A stretch of 47,586 nucleotides of DNA from contig JAJFLQ010000098.1 of assembly GCA_021772615.1 (NCBI GenBank), forward strand, positions 1 through 47,586, given 5' to 3'. Origin of the DNA: Verrucomicrobiota bacterium (GTDB lineage Bacteria > Verrucomicrobiota > Lentisphaeria > JABSQK01 > JAJFLO01). The position numbers and the translations under genes are program-made. Of the stretch, positions 1 through 7,337 are shown piece after piece. Under the pieces are notes generated by a model. That model saw only the letters and a program-made list of their open reading frames with translations, was not told the origin of the DNA and did no database searches. Positions within the stretch are counted from its first letter, which is position 1. Each line of letters starts with the position of its first letter.

Positions 1-111
1 CAACATTTCTAATTCCGTGCATGATTGGAATCACAGGGCATTAGGTTTGGCGTTTTAGTCATTGTCGTTTAGGGATTTATTTGCGATTTGAGTATTGAAA
101 TTTAGTGTTTT

Positions 112-137
112 CCCAGTTCGAAGCTTTTCGAACTGGG
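112..137. repeat. Perfect 11-bp inverted repeat
   Basis: The arm CCCAGTTCGAA (112-122) pairs with TTCGAACTGGG (127-137) across a four-base GCTT loop. It has no downstream T-tract on either strand, so it is not a classical intrinsic terminator. It may be a dispersed intergenic palindrome. Confidence 0.5.
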
Positions 138-276
138 TCTAACACGTGCGGTATGCAGCGCTCCAGGCCGTGTGAGCCGCATCGGTCGGAGCGCGGGGAC
201 GGCCTCGGCCGCCGACGGAATGTTCCGACGGCAAAGCGGGGACGGCAAAGCGGGGACGCTCGCCCACTAAACGGAA

Positions 277-508
277 CGCCGTCGCTGTTAGGGCAGACCG
301 TGAGCCCCACGCTGAAGTGTGAACACCACCAGCACGCCGTCGCTGTTAGGGCAGACCGTGAGCCCCACACTGAAGTGTGAACACCAACAGCACGCCGTCG
401 CTGTTGGGGCAGACCGTGAGCCCCACACTGAAGTGTGAACACCAACAACACGCCGTCGCTGTTGGGGGCAGAACGTGAGACCCACACTGAAGTGTGAACG
501 CGAACAGG
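277..508. repeat. 58-bp tandem repeat, four copies
   Basis: Units begin at 277, 335, 393 and 451, exactly 58 bp apart, and differ at only a few positions. Each unit contains the inverted repeat CACACT-GA-AGTGTG. Where units abut there is a second one, CCAACAGC-N8-GCTGTTGG (clearest near 385-408). The whole unit is conserved, with no unique spacer, so it is not a CRISPR array. Single copies of the core CCCACACTGAAGTGTGAAC recur at 31765 and 44681, with a degenerate one at 12103, so this is an amplified member of a dispersed family. Confidence 0.9.
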
Positions 509-534
509 ACGGCCTCGGTGTTTTTTCCGGGGAA

Positions 535-563
535 TTGACATAAGTCGTACAGCGACATACATT
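535..563 (+). promoter_or_regulatory. Sigma70-type promoter upstream of the DUF2167 gene
   Basis: A perfect -35 box TTGACA (535-540) is followed after exactly 17 bp by TACATT (558-563), four of six matches to the -10 consensus. It faces the gene starting at 735 and would give a leader of about 165 nt. It lies immediately downstream of the 58-bp array. Confidence 0.5.
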
Positions 564-734
564 GCCCGCTTTTCCGTGTAGGCGACTTGAGTCGGCAGGA
601 TGCATGCAGTGCGGTAAATCTGACCTGGAGAACACACGTTCCTCGTCGAATCGCGCTCGGCTCGCGCGATCTACTTTTCCTGTTTATTTCACGACCCAGC
701 CATGCCGCGCGACCGGCGGCTGCAAAGGAGAATC

Positions 735-1613
735 ATGACGGTTACATCAATCAAGAGGGCATCTCGTCGCGCCGCAGGCTGTTTTTCAATCTTGGGTCTG
801 TTGTTTTTCGCGCTTGTCTCGTCGGCACAAGACGCTCCCCCGGAGGAGCAACTACCGCTGGAGGATCAAATTCAATGGGTGCCGGGGCCGGCGGTCGGCG
901 ACATGCAAGGGGTCGCGGAGATCAATGTTGCCGAGGGCTATGTATTCGCAAACAAAGCGGACACGCAGCTTCTGATGCAGGCAATGGGGAATTTGACTTC
1001 GGACGAAGAAATCGGCTTTTTCGCTCCGGAATCGCTCGACTGGTTCATTCTCTTCGAGTTTTCTGACGTTGGTTATGTCAAGGACGATGAAAAGGACGAT
1101 CTGGATGCGACGGCAATGCTGGATTCCATCCGCGCCGGGACCGAAGAGAGCAACAAGATCCGCCAGGAACGCGGCTTCGGCACGCTCTCTATCGTGGGCT
1201 GGGAGCAGGAGCCTCGGTACAACGAGCAAACGCATAATATGGAGTGGGCGATTCGTGCCCAGGACAGTGACGGCTCGTATATCGTAAATCACAATACGCG
1301 GGTGCTGGGACGTCGTGGCATCGCCAAGGTGACATTGGTCGTTGATCCGGAATCGCTGGCAGCGACGCTGCCTGTGTTTCGTGAGCACATGGCGGAATTT
1401 ACGTTCAAGGCCGGTGAGAAATACGAGGAATTCAATGAGGGCGACAAGATCGCAAAGTATGGCCTGACAGGTCTCGTTGTAGGCGGCGCCGCGGCTGTGG
1501 CCGCAAAGTCGGGATTGTTCAAGTACCTATGGAAATTCCTGGTCGTCGGGGCCGTGGCCTGCGGTGCATTTTTCAAACGGTTTTTTGGCGGCAAGTCGGA
1601 TGAGAATGCGTGA
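735..1613 (+). CDS. DUF2167 family membrane protein
   Basis: This 292-residue protein looks like the DUF2167 family, a group of exported membrane-anchored proteins with no established biochemical role. The N-terminus is basic followed by a hydrophobic stretch ending in VSSAQDA, consistent with a signal peptide of about 31 residues. The central region has family-like segments such as GDMQGVAEI, GFFAPESLDWFILFEF, GYVKDDEKDDLDA and LSIVGWEQEPRY. The C-terminus carries one or two membrane segments (near residues 242-275) and a basic tail. I chose the ATG at 735 because AAAGGAG sits nine bases upstream; an in-frame start at 702 would add 11 unlikely residues. The next gene begins 15 bp after the stop, suggesting co-transcription. 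Confidence 0.8.
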   Translation: MTVTSIKRASRRAAGCFSILGLLFFALVSSAQDAPPEEQLPLEDQIQWVPGPAVGDMQGVAEINVAEGYVFANKADTQLLMQAMGNLTSDEEIGFFAPESLDWFILFEFSDVGYVKDDEKDDLDATAMLDSIRAGTEESNKIRQERGFGTLSIVGWEQEPRYNEQTHNMEWAIRAQDSDGSYIVNHNTRVLGRRGIAKVTLVVDPESLAATLPVFREHMAEFTFKAGEKYEEFNEGDKIAKYGLTGLVVGGAAAVAAKSGLFKYLWKFLVVGAVACGAFFKRFFGGKSDENA

Positions 1614-1628
1614 CGTGTACCGATTTCC

Positions 1629-2780
1629 ATGACCGACGGCCAGGCGATTCTGGGGGTCCTTGCACTGCTGTACATCATGGAGTGCATGCGCTGGCTCCGC
1701 CCGACATCGGTCGCATTCGCGGCTTCCTGGTCCGCGCGATATCGCGTTGTCACCCGTGATGGCTGTCCCGGTAATCGCCACGGTGGCTTTTTGTTTCTCA
1801 ATCCGCTGCCCCCGCTCGGACCGGTATTCGTCACGCAGCCATGGCCGATTCTGCCGGCACCGACGGGAATGTGCCTTGCCGCACCCCCGGTGTTTGCGGG
1901 CAACGGCACCTCTCCAGCGGATGCCGCGACGGTCGCATACAGCGCATTGGCTTCGATTTCGATCGATGGGAATCAGATAAAACTGGGTGATCGCGCTGTC
2001 GTAACATGTCAGCATCCCGGTGCGGCCAGGGATCTTGGCGCATTGATTCGTTCTTTGCGTGACGTGTCGGAAGTCGATCGTGCCTCCCTGATCACGGATG
2101 CCTTACGACGCATGTTCGACGCGAACGCGGTGGGCGAGCATGTAGATCTCGTGGTGCCGTCGGTACGCACGTTACATGGTATGTGTGTGTTGCAAATTAT
2201 CGCGCTCTTTATTGTTTGCCCCCTGGTCAGCATCCGTCTCGGCGTGAATGCGGCGTTGCTGCCGTTGGCAGCGGCTGTTATGGCGGTGCATAGTGTTGTG
2301 TTGCTGCTCTGTTATCGCTGCCATAAGAGGTTACATCCTCATGCGCGGGGCGACAGGATGACAAAGTTGATCGTGATGGCATTGTGTCCGCCGATGGCGA
2401 TTCGTGCGGTTGACGCCGTGTCGATTGATGTCCTGGCATCGTTTCATCCGCTGGCGGCTGCTTCCCGGCTGTGCTCGGATCCGGACTTCCGCACGTTGGC
2501 GGGCCGGCAGATGCGGCATCTGCGCTATCCGCTCGCAGCGCCGGAACAGGATGCCGCAACGCAGGCAGTTATCGAGTGGTTTCGTGAAGTGGAATTACAG
2601 GTCGTATCGGAATTTCTGGAGAGTCAACATATCCGTACTGAGGAACTTCTCGCTGCAGGCGAGCCGACCGAGGCCGGGAGTGAATCATACTGTCCGCGAT
2701 GTCGCAGCGAGTATGTGGTAACCCAGGGTGAATGTTCATCGTGTCCGGGCATCGCGCTCGAACCGTTCACCAAAACCTGA
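1629..2780 (+). CDS. Hypothetical membrane protein with C-terminal zinc ribbon
   Basis: I do not recognise this 383-residue protein. It has a short hydrophobic start (residues 6-20), a soluble stretch, two strong membrane helices (about 185-203 and 206-228), a possible third near 247-262, and a C-terminal four-cysteine knuckle, CPRC (355-358) and CSSC (369-372), typical of a zinc ribbon. A soluble segment between them contains several acidic and aromatic residues. It follows the DUF2167 gene by 15 bp and precedes another small membrane gene on the same strand, so the three probably form one transcript. No good ribosome site precedes the ATG, so the true start could be further downstream. Function unknown. 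Confidence 0.65.
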   Translation: MTDGQAILGVLALLYIMECMRWLRPTSVAFAASWSARYRVVTRDGCPGNRHGGFLFLNPLPPLGPVFVTQPWPILPAPTGMCLAAPPVFAGNGTSPADAATVAYSALASISIDGNQIKLGDRAVVTCQHPGAARDLGALIRSLRDVSEVDRASLITDALRRMFDANAVGEHVDLVVPSVRTLHGMCVLQIIALFIVCPLVSIRLGVNAALLPLAAAVMAVHSVVLLLCYRCHKRLHPHARGDRMTKLIVMALCPPMAIRAVDAVSIDVLASFHPLAAASRLCSDPDFRTLAGRQMRHLRYPLAAPEQDAATQAVIEWFREVELQVVSEFLESQHIRTEELLAAGEPTEAGSESYCPRCRSEYVVTQGECSSCPGIALEPFTKT

Positions 2781-2838
2781 ACGGCGTGCTGTGACGCGCG
2801 CGCCGATCCGTCCGCAGTTCAACAAGCAGGTGATCTCA

Positions 2839-3123
2839 ATGGAATCCTCGAACGACAATATTCTGGCCATTGTCAGTGTCGTTGCCTTCATCGTCGGCTA
2901 CTTTGTGATCTCCCGCGTGATCGACTGGTTTCGCAAGACAGCGGATCTGTCAAACAAGCCGACGATCGTTCCCGATGCGGACATCACTGTCCTGCCGCCC
3001 GAAACTTCGCCTTCCGGTCTTCCCGCGTCCGATTCCCACCGTCGTGACATTGACGATAAATTTCGTCGTGAGAAGGAAAAACGTGATGCAAAGTGGGAGC
3101 GTTACCGCCGGTCCGATCGCTGA
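2839..3123 (+). CDS. Small single-pass membrane protein, hypothetical
   Basis: This 94-residue protein has one N-terminal membrane helix (ILAIVSVVAFIVGYFVISRV, about residues 7-26), then a proline-rich linker and a strongly charged C-terminal tail rich in Arg, Lys, Asp and Glu. I chose the ATG at 2839 because it puts the helix at the N-terminus and has AGGTGA six bases upstream; the open frame extends upstream only through low-complexity basic sequence overlapping the previous gene. Its stop lies 17 bp from the stop of the convergent cydB gene. No family recognised; it is probably co-transcribed with the two genes before it. Confidence 0.6.
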   Translation: MESSNDNILAIVSVVAFIVGYFVISRVIDWFRKTADLSNKPTIVPDADITVLPPETSPSGLPASDSHRRDIDDKFRREKEKRDAKWERYRRSDR

Positions 3124-3140
3124 CAGGTTGACAGCCTGGG

Positions 3141-4184
3141 TTATTCATGTGGCGTGCCGCTGAATTTTCGCGGCATTCGACTGTACACGAATATAAAGTA
3201 CCCGGTTGCAATCAGTATTCCCGGCACCCACCAGATCAGGGCGACGCGCAGCCCGTAGTCCGATGTTGCGGCGTTCCAGACCGTAAGACTGTTTTCCGGC
3301 AGTCGCGCGGGGAGTATGTTCGGATAAATGCCAAAGAATGCATTGGCCATCATCGCTCCCAGAAACACCGCGGACGCGAGGAACGCGTTTTTCTCGCCAT
3401 TCGCGCGACCCAGGAAACGTTTTTGCGCGATCAATCCCGCCGCCGCTGTCAGGCCGATTGCCGCGCCCCATGGATACTGCCGCAGATTCACCGCAACCTG
3501 AGGTTGCACCGCAAATGTGCAAAACGTGATGAGCACGGCTCCCGCCACAACGATCCACCATAGTTGCCCCGCGAGTTTTCGGGCGTTGACAGCGAGGTCG
3601 TCGGTGGTTTTCATTGCGAGCCAACATGCGCCGTGCAACGCCAGTGCAGCCATCGCTTCTATGCCTACCATTGCCGTGTACCAATCGAGAATGCCGGTGT
3701 GTGTGCCGACCCGAAAATTCGTGAACAACGGCTCGAAGAAATTGTAATTCGCATCCATAGGCACGCCGCGTACGATGTTGCCGAGGGCGGCTCCAAAGGT
3801 GAGCGACAACAGGGTGCTTGAGGCAAAGAATGCGCCGCCCCACAACGGCCGCCAGACCGGATCATCGTAGTGATGGCGCAACTCGATCGCCAGCCCGCGA
3901 AACATCAGTAGCCACAGGAGAATCATGAGTGGAAGATAAAAGCCGCTGAAACTGGTGGCGTAGACCAGCGGGAAGGCGCAAAACAAGGCGCCGCCGCCTG
4001 CGATCAGCCAGACTTCGTTGCCGTCCCAGACACTGCCGATCGACTCGAACATGGCGTCCCGGTGCGCGTCGGTGCGGCCGACGAACGGATACACAATACC
4101 GACGCCGAGATCGAAGCCGTCGAGGATCACATACACCGTGAACATCCCACCGACAATGATGTACCAGATTACTTCCAGTGCCAT
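3141..4184 (-). CDS. cydB: Cytochrome bd ubiquinol oxidase subunit II
   Basis: CydB is the structural partner of CydA in the inner-membrane cytochrome bd terminal oxidase, which reduces O2 with quinol electrons and works at low oxygen. The 347-residue protein is of usual family length and almost wholly made of membrane helices. It begins with the family's N-terminal pattern (ALEVIWYIIVGG, then VILDGFDLGVG) and has the conserved SVWDGNEVWLI segment in the second helix region. It lies 219 bp downstream of cydA on the same strand, the usual order cydA-cydB. No small cydX/cydH gene was recognised between or after them. The start codon has no obvious Shine-Dalgarno sequence. Confidence 0.95.
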   Translation of the reverse strand: MALEVIWYIIVGGMFTVYVILDGFDLGVGIVYPFVGRTDAHRDAMFESIGSVWDGNEVWLIAGGGALFCAFPLVYATSFSGFYLPLMILLWLLMFRGLAIELRHHYDDPVWRPLWGGAFFASSTLLSLTFGAALGNIVRGVPMDANYNFFEPLFTNFRVGTHTGILDWYTAMVGIEAMAALALHGACWLAMKTTDDLAVNARKLAGQLWWIVVAGAVLITFCTFAVQPQVAVNLRQYPWGAAIGLTAAAGLIAQKRFLGRANGEKNAFLASAVFLGAMMANAFFGIYPNILPARLPENSLTVWNAATSDYGLRVALIWWVPGILIATGYFIFVYSRMPRKFSGTPHE

Positions 4185-4403
4185 TTTAGGTATAATTTCG
4201 TATCAGTGTTAAAAAACTGCGCTGTAAGCAGAGTGGAGCGACTGTTCCCAGCTGGTGAATGTCGTAAATCTGCAATGTGTTACGCCAACGTAGGGCGTAA
4301 CGATCGTGCCTCCACAGGGGGCGGCGATCCTAAATTCGGGCCGCACGACACCCACGGTGCTCAGTAATCCTGGCGGTCAACCGGAGACGTGAAACACCTG
4401 CTG

Positions 4404-5786
4404 TTATTCCGGGTCCGATTCGTCCGGCGCGATCGAGCGTTTTTCATCCGATCCTTTTGACTCGGGCTTTCCAACCGGGCCACGCTCGACTTCATGCGTC
4501 ATGAGGAACACGAAAATGACCGAGAGCAGGGCGTACATGCCCATGAAACCCATAAGCGAAAACAACACGTTGCCTGCCGACACGTTTTCCGAATGCCCGT
4601 CGCTGGTACGCATGAGTCCATAGATCAGCCACGGCTGCCGGCCCAGCTCGGCAGTCATCCATCCTGCAGTATTGGCGATGTACGGGAACGGGAAGCACAG
4701 CATAACCGACCAAAGCCACCATCGAGCGGTGAACATCGTGCCCCGCCACCACAGGAACGCTCCGACACCCATGACGCCGATCATGATGGTACCGAGTCCG
4801 GCCATAATGTGATATGAATAATAAAGCAGTGGAATATTGTCCGGCCACTCATCTTCCGGAAACTCAACCAGCCCTTTGATCTCGGCATCCCAGCGCTGGT
4901 GGGTGAGAAACGACAGCATGCCGGGAACCTTTACCGGGTTGTCGATCTTTCGCGCAGCCACGTCGGGTTGCCCTATAAGGATAATCGGCGCGCCTTTCTC
5001 GGTATAAAAATGGCCCTCCATCGCCGCGAAAGTGATCGGCTGATGGCGATACAACAGTTTCGCTTGTCCATCGCCGGTCGGCACCGCCAGGAGCACCGTA
5101 GAACAGCCGCCGACGGCGACGGCCGTTTTCAGGAAAATTCGTGCATGCCGCTCGTGCGTGCCACGAAGTGTGTAGAATGCACCGATCGCAGCAACGACGA
5201 AGGCGCCGGTCGTGATACAGCCCAGAATGACATGTGGGAACTGCCAGAATAGCCATGGATTGGTGAAGAGCGCAAGGATATCATTGAGCACGATCTCGCC
5301 GTCTTCCGTCAGCGTGTAACCGACCGGGTGCTGCATCCACGCATTGGTGGCAACGATGAACCAGGCCGACATCCAGCTGCCCAGCGACACCAGCACCGTG
5401 CACAACCAGTGAAAAAACTCGCTGACCTTGTCTTCACCGTAAATGAGTAGCCCGAGAAACGCGGACTCCAGAAAAAACGCAAACATTCCCTCCATCGCCA
5501 GCGTTTGTCCGATCACGCCGCCGGCGGCGCTTGAAAAACGCGCCCAGTTGGTACCAAACTGAAACTCCATCGGAATACCCGTAACCACGCCGAATACGAA
5601 ATTAATGCCGAACACACGAATCCAGAAGCGGGCGCTTTCGTGGTATACCGGATCGCCGGTCCGCAGGGCCAGGGTCTTAAACACCGTCATGATCAACGCC
5701 AGCCCGATCGTCAGCTGCGGAAACAGGTAATGATACATGATCGTGAAGGCGAAATGAATGCGGTGGAGGAGGAGGCTGTCGTCCAT
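4404..5786 (-). CDS. cydA: Cytochrome bd ubiquinol oxidase subunit I
   Basis: CydA binds the three haems and the quinol of cytochrome bd oxidase in the cytoplasmic membrane. Starting at the ATG at 5786 gives 460 residues and places a histidine at position 19 (sequence MYHYLF), the same number as the haem ligand His19 of the E. coli protein; this decided the start over a GTG 60 bp upstream. Other hallmarks are NAWMQHPVGY, which holds the second haem histidine, a quinol-loop segment TFAAMEGHFYTEKGAP, and GRQPW near residue 381. The length suggests the short Q-loop subtype. The cydB gene follows 219 bp downstream. Upstream lies a MITE-like element rather than an obvious promoter. Confidence 0.96.
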   Translation of the reverse strand: MDDSLLLHRIHFAFTIMYHYLFPQLTIGLALIMTVFKTLALRTGDPVYHESARFWIRVFGINFVFGVVTGIPMEFQFGTNWARFSSAAGGVIGQTLAMEGMFAFFLESAFLGLLIYGEDKVSEFFHWLCTVLVSLGSWMSAWFIVATNAWMQHPVGYTLTEDGEIVLNDILALFTNPWLFWQFPHVILGCITTGAFVVAAIGAFYTLRGTHERHARIFLKTAVAVGGCSTVLLAVPTGDGQAKLLYRHQPITFAAMEGHFYTEKGAPIILIGQPDVAARKIDNPVKVPGMLSFLTHQRWDAEIKGLVEFPEDEWPDNIPLLYYSYHIMAGLGTIMIGVMGVGAFLWWRGTMFTARWWLWSVMLCFPFPYIANTAGWMTAELGRQPWLIYGLMRTSDGHSENVSAGNVLFSLMGFMGMYALLSVIFVFLMTHEVERGPVGKPESKGSDEKRSIAPDESDPE

Positions 5787-5895
5787 AACGTTATAGTGTA
5801 CGTTCGTACCGTGATGTGTTTTACGTAACGTCGAGCTGCCCGGCACCGTTGAAATGTGTGCGGGGTGAATGCGAGGTGCCCATGGCAGGCTGCTG

Positions 5896-6057
5896 GCAGC
5901 CTGTCGGACTTCGGGCGAATCTACTGCGAAATTGACAAAATCGGCGCATCTTCTCTCGGATTTTCGTTGAATATGTCCAATATTCGCCTCAATTCGTGAA
6001 AAAATGCCCTCGATTTCTCATATTTCTCGCTACGATCCCCAAAGTCCGACAGGCTGC
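5896..6057. mobile_element. MITE-like element, 162 bp with 16-bp terminal inverted repeats
   Basis: GCAGCCTGTCGGACTT at 5896-5911 is the exact reverse complement of AAGTCCGACAGGCTGC at 6042-6057. The 130 bp between them are relatively AT-rich and contain no usable open frame. The arrangement is that of a non-autonomous miniature inverted-repeat element. No target-site duplication is obvious. No related transposase is in the window, so mobility is inferred from shape only. Confidence 0.6.
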
Positions 6058-6264
6058 TAGCGAGATTGTACGTTCACGCAGGGTGGCGCCGATTGTCCCT
6101 GATGTAACCACGCCGCTCTGCGAGACCTCAGAATAAACTATCGCGAGCGGTAATTGCAAGCTTCGTGGAGTTTCTTTGCGACGCTGTGCGGGTGTGCGAG
6201 GAATTGAATAAAGTGCTATGCGGCAACGCGCATGATTGAACTACAGCGTTTAGGTGTAATAGTA

Positions 6265-6293
6265 TTGATGGTTGACGCCGTCAGCGCTATAAA
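6265..6293 (+). promoter_or_regulatory. Sigma70-type promoter of the M48 protease gene
   Basis: TTGATG (6265-6270) and TATAAA (6288-6293) are separated by exactly 17 bp and lie about 88 bp upstream of the start codon at 6381. A second TTGACG at 6272 is too close to the same -10 box to be used with it. Confidence 0.55.
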
Positions 6294-6380
6294 ACGGTCG
6301 GCTAATCGTGTAAGCAGACTGCAAAAAAAACGTCCATATCGTCGCCATACGCGCGCCGCATTTCAGGGAGATAACGTGTA

Positions 6381-7184
6381 ATGAATACTCAGATTCGCAA
6401 TATTCTTTTCGCTGTGTCGGTTGGTGTCCTCGTGGGTTGTGCCACCGTGCCGATCACCAATCGACGTCAGGTCACATTAATTCCCAGCAATCAGATGCTG
6501 AGTTTAAGTTCCCAGCAATACAAACAGGTGCTGGACGAAAGCAAGGTGTCGGGCGACGCGGGCAAAAACAGGATGCTGAACGATGTCGGACAGCGTATCG
6601 CCTCCTCCGTCGACGAGTTCTATACCGAAAAAGGAATGACCAATGACTTCTCGTGGGAATTTCACCTTATCGAAGACGACAACATGGTCAATGCCTGGTG
6701 TATGCCAGGCGGCAAGATAGCGTTTTATACCGGCATCCTGAAGTTCACGCAGAACGACGCCGGTGTCGCCGCCGTCATGGGCCACGAAGTGGCGCACGCG
6801 ATAGCGCAGCACGGCAACGAGCGCATGAGCCAGCAGATGATCACAAATTTCGGCACAACGGCAGTCGCCAAGATGATCGAAGAAAAACCGGCGATGACGC
6901 AGCAGATATTCAACACGGCCGTTGGCGTCGGTGCGCAATACGGGATTCTCCTGCCGTACGGCCGTCTACAGGAGTCAGAGGCAGACCGGATCGGGCTGAT
7001 ATTGATGGCCAAAGCCGGCTATGATCCCAGGCAGGCGATCGAATTCTGGAAACGTATGCGCGATGCGAAGTCGTCGGCGCCCCCCGAGTTCTTATCGACG
7101 CATCCCTCCGACCAGCGCCGAATCAATGATCTCAAGAAACACCTTCCGGAGGCCCTGACGCACTACCGCGGCTCGTCGTCTTGA
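6381..7184 (+). CDS. M48 family zinc metallopeptidase, lipoprotein
   Basis: This is a periplasmic zinc endopeptidase of the LoiP/YggG-like branch of family M48, thought to act in envelope quality control. The 267-residue protein begins with a lipoprotein signal whose lipobox LVG-C puts the lipidated cysteine at residue 20, so it should be tethered to a membrane. The catalytic motif is HEVAH (residues 135-139, glutamate 136 catalytic) and the third zinc ligand lies in ESEAD (198-202). The closing segment STHPSDQRRI, with the conserved HP, is typical of the family. AGGGAG precedes the ATG. It has its own promoter and stands alone on its strand before the kinase gene 150 bp downstream. Confidence 0.93.
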   Translation: MNTQIRNILFAVSVGVLVGCATVPITNRRQVTLIPSNQMLSLSSQQYKQVLDESKVSGDAGKNRMLNDVGQRIASSVDEFYTEKGMTNDFSWEFHLIEDDNMVNAWCMPGGKIAFYTGILKFTQNDAGVAAVMGHEVAHAIAQHGNERMSQQMITNFGTTAVAKMIEEKPAMTQQIFNTAVGVGAQYGILLPYGRLQESEADRIGLILMAKAGYDPRQAIEFWKRMRDAKSSAPPEFLSTHPSDQRRINDLKKHLPEALTHYRGSSS

Positions 7185-7337
7185 CGGAAATGCCGAACCT
7201 GAGTTCGGGGAGACGACTTACCCTTTCTGTCGGTATCTCGGCCGGGATGCCGTGAGTCCGGCTGGTTGCCGGCGTTTACGCAATTCTCCTGGAGGTTGGC
7301 AGAACCTTGCTGCTTGCGGCGAAGCAGCAAATTAGAC

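Larger units (their letters stand above)
1..734. other. Intergenic region with repeats and a promoter
   Basis: No convincing gene is present. Open frames on both strands here are produced by translating the 58-bp tandem array. The stretch holds a perfect hairpin (112-137), a 14-bp direct duplication GACGGCAAAGCGGG at 227-240 and 241-254, the tandem array (277-508) and a promoter-like pair of boxes (535-563) facing the gene at 735. Confidence 0.7.
5787..6380. other. Divergent intergenic region with MITE-like element
   Basis: This 594-bp gap separates the divergent cydA and M48 protease genes. It holds the inverted-repeat element at 5896-6057 and a promoter for the protease at 6265-6293. I see no gene in it and no clear promoter for cydA. 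Confidence 0.7.

Noticed and set aside
277..508. Possible CRISPR array
   Set aside because: The whole 58-bp unit is conserved with no unique spacers, and no cas gene is present.
77..637. Open frames of 70-186 codons on both strands in the repeat region
   Set aside because: They translate the 58-bp repeat into the same short peptide again and again and have no ribosome site or homology pattern.
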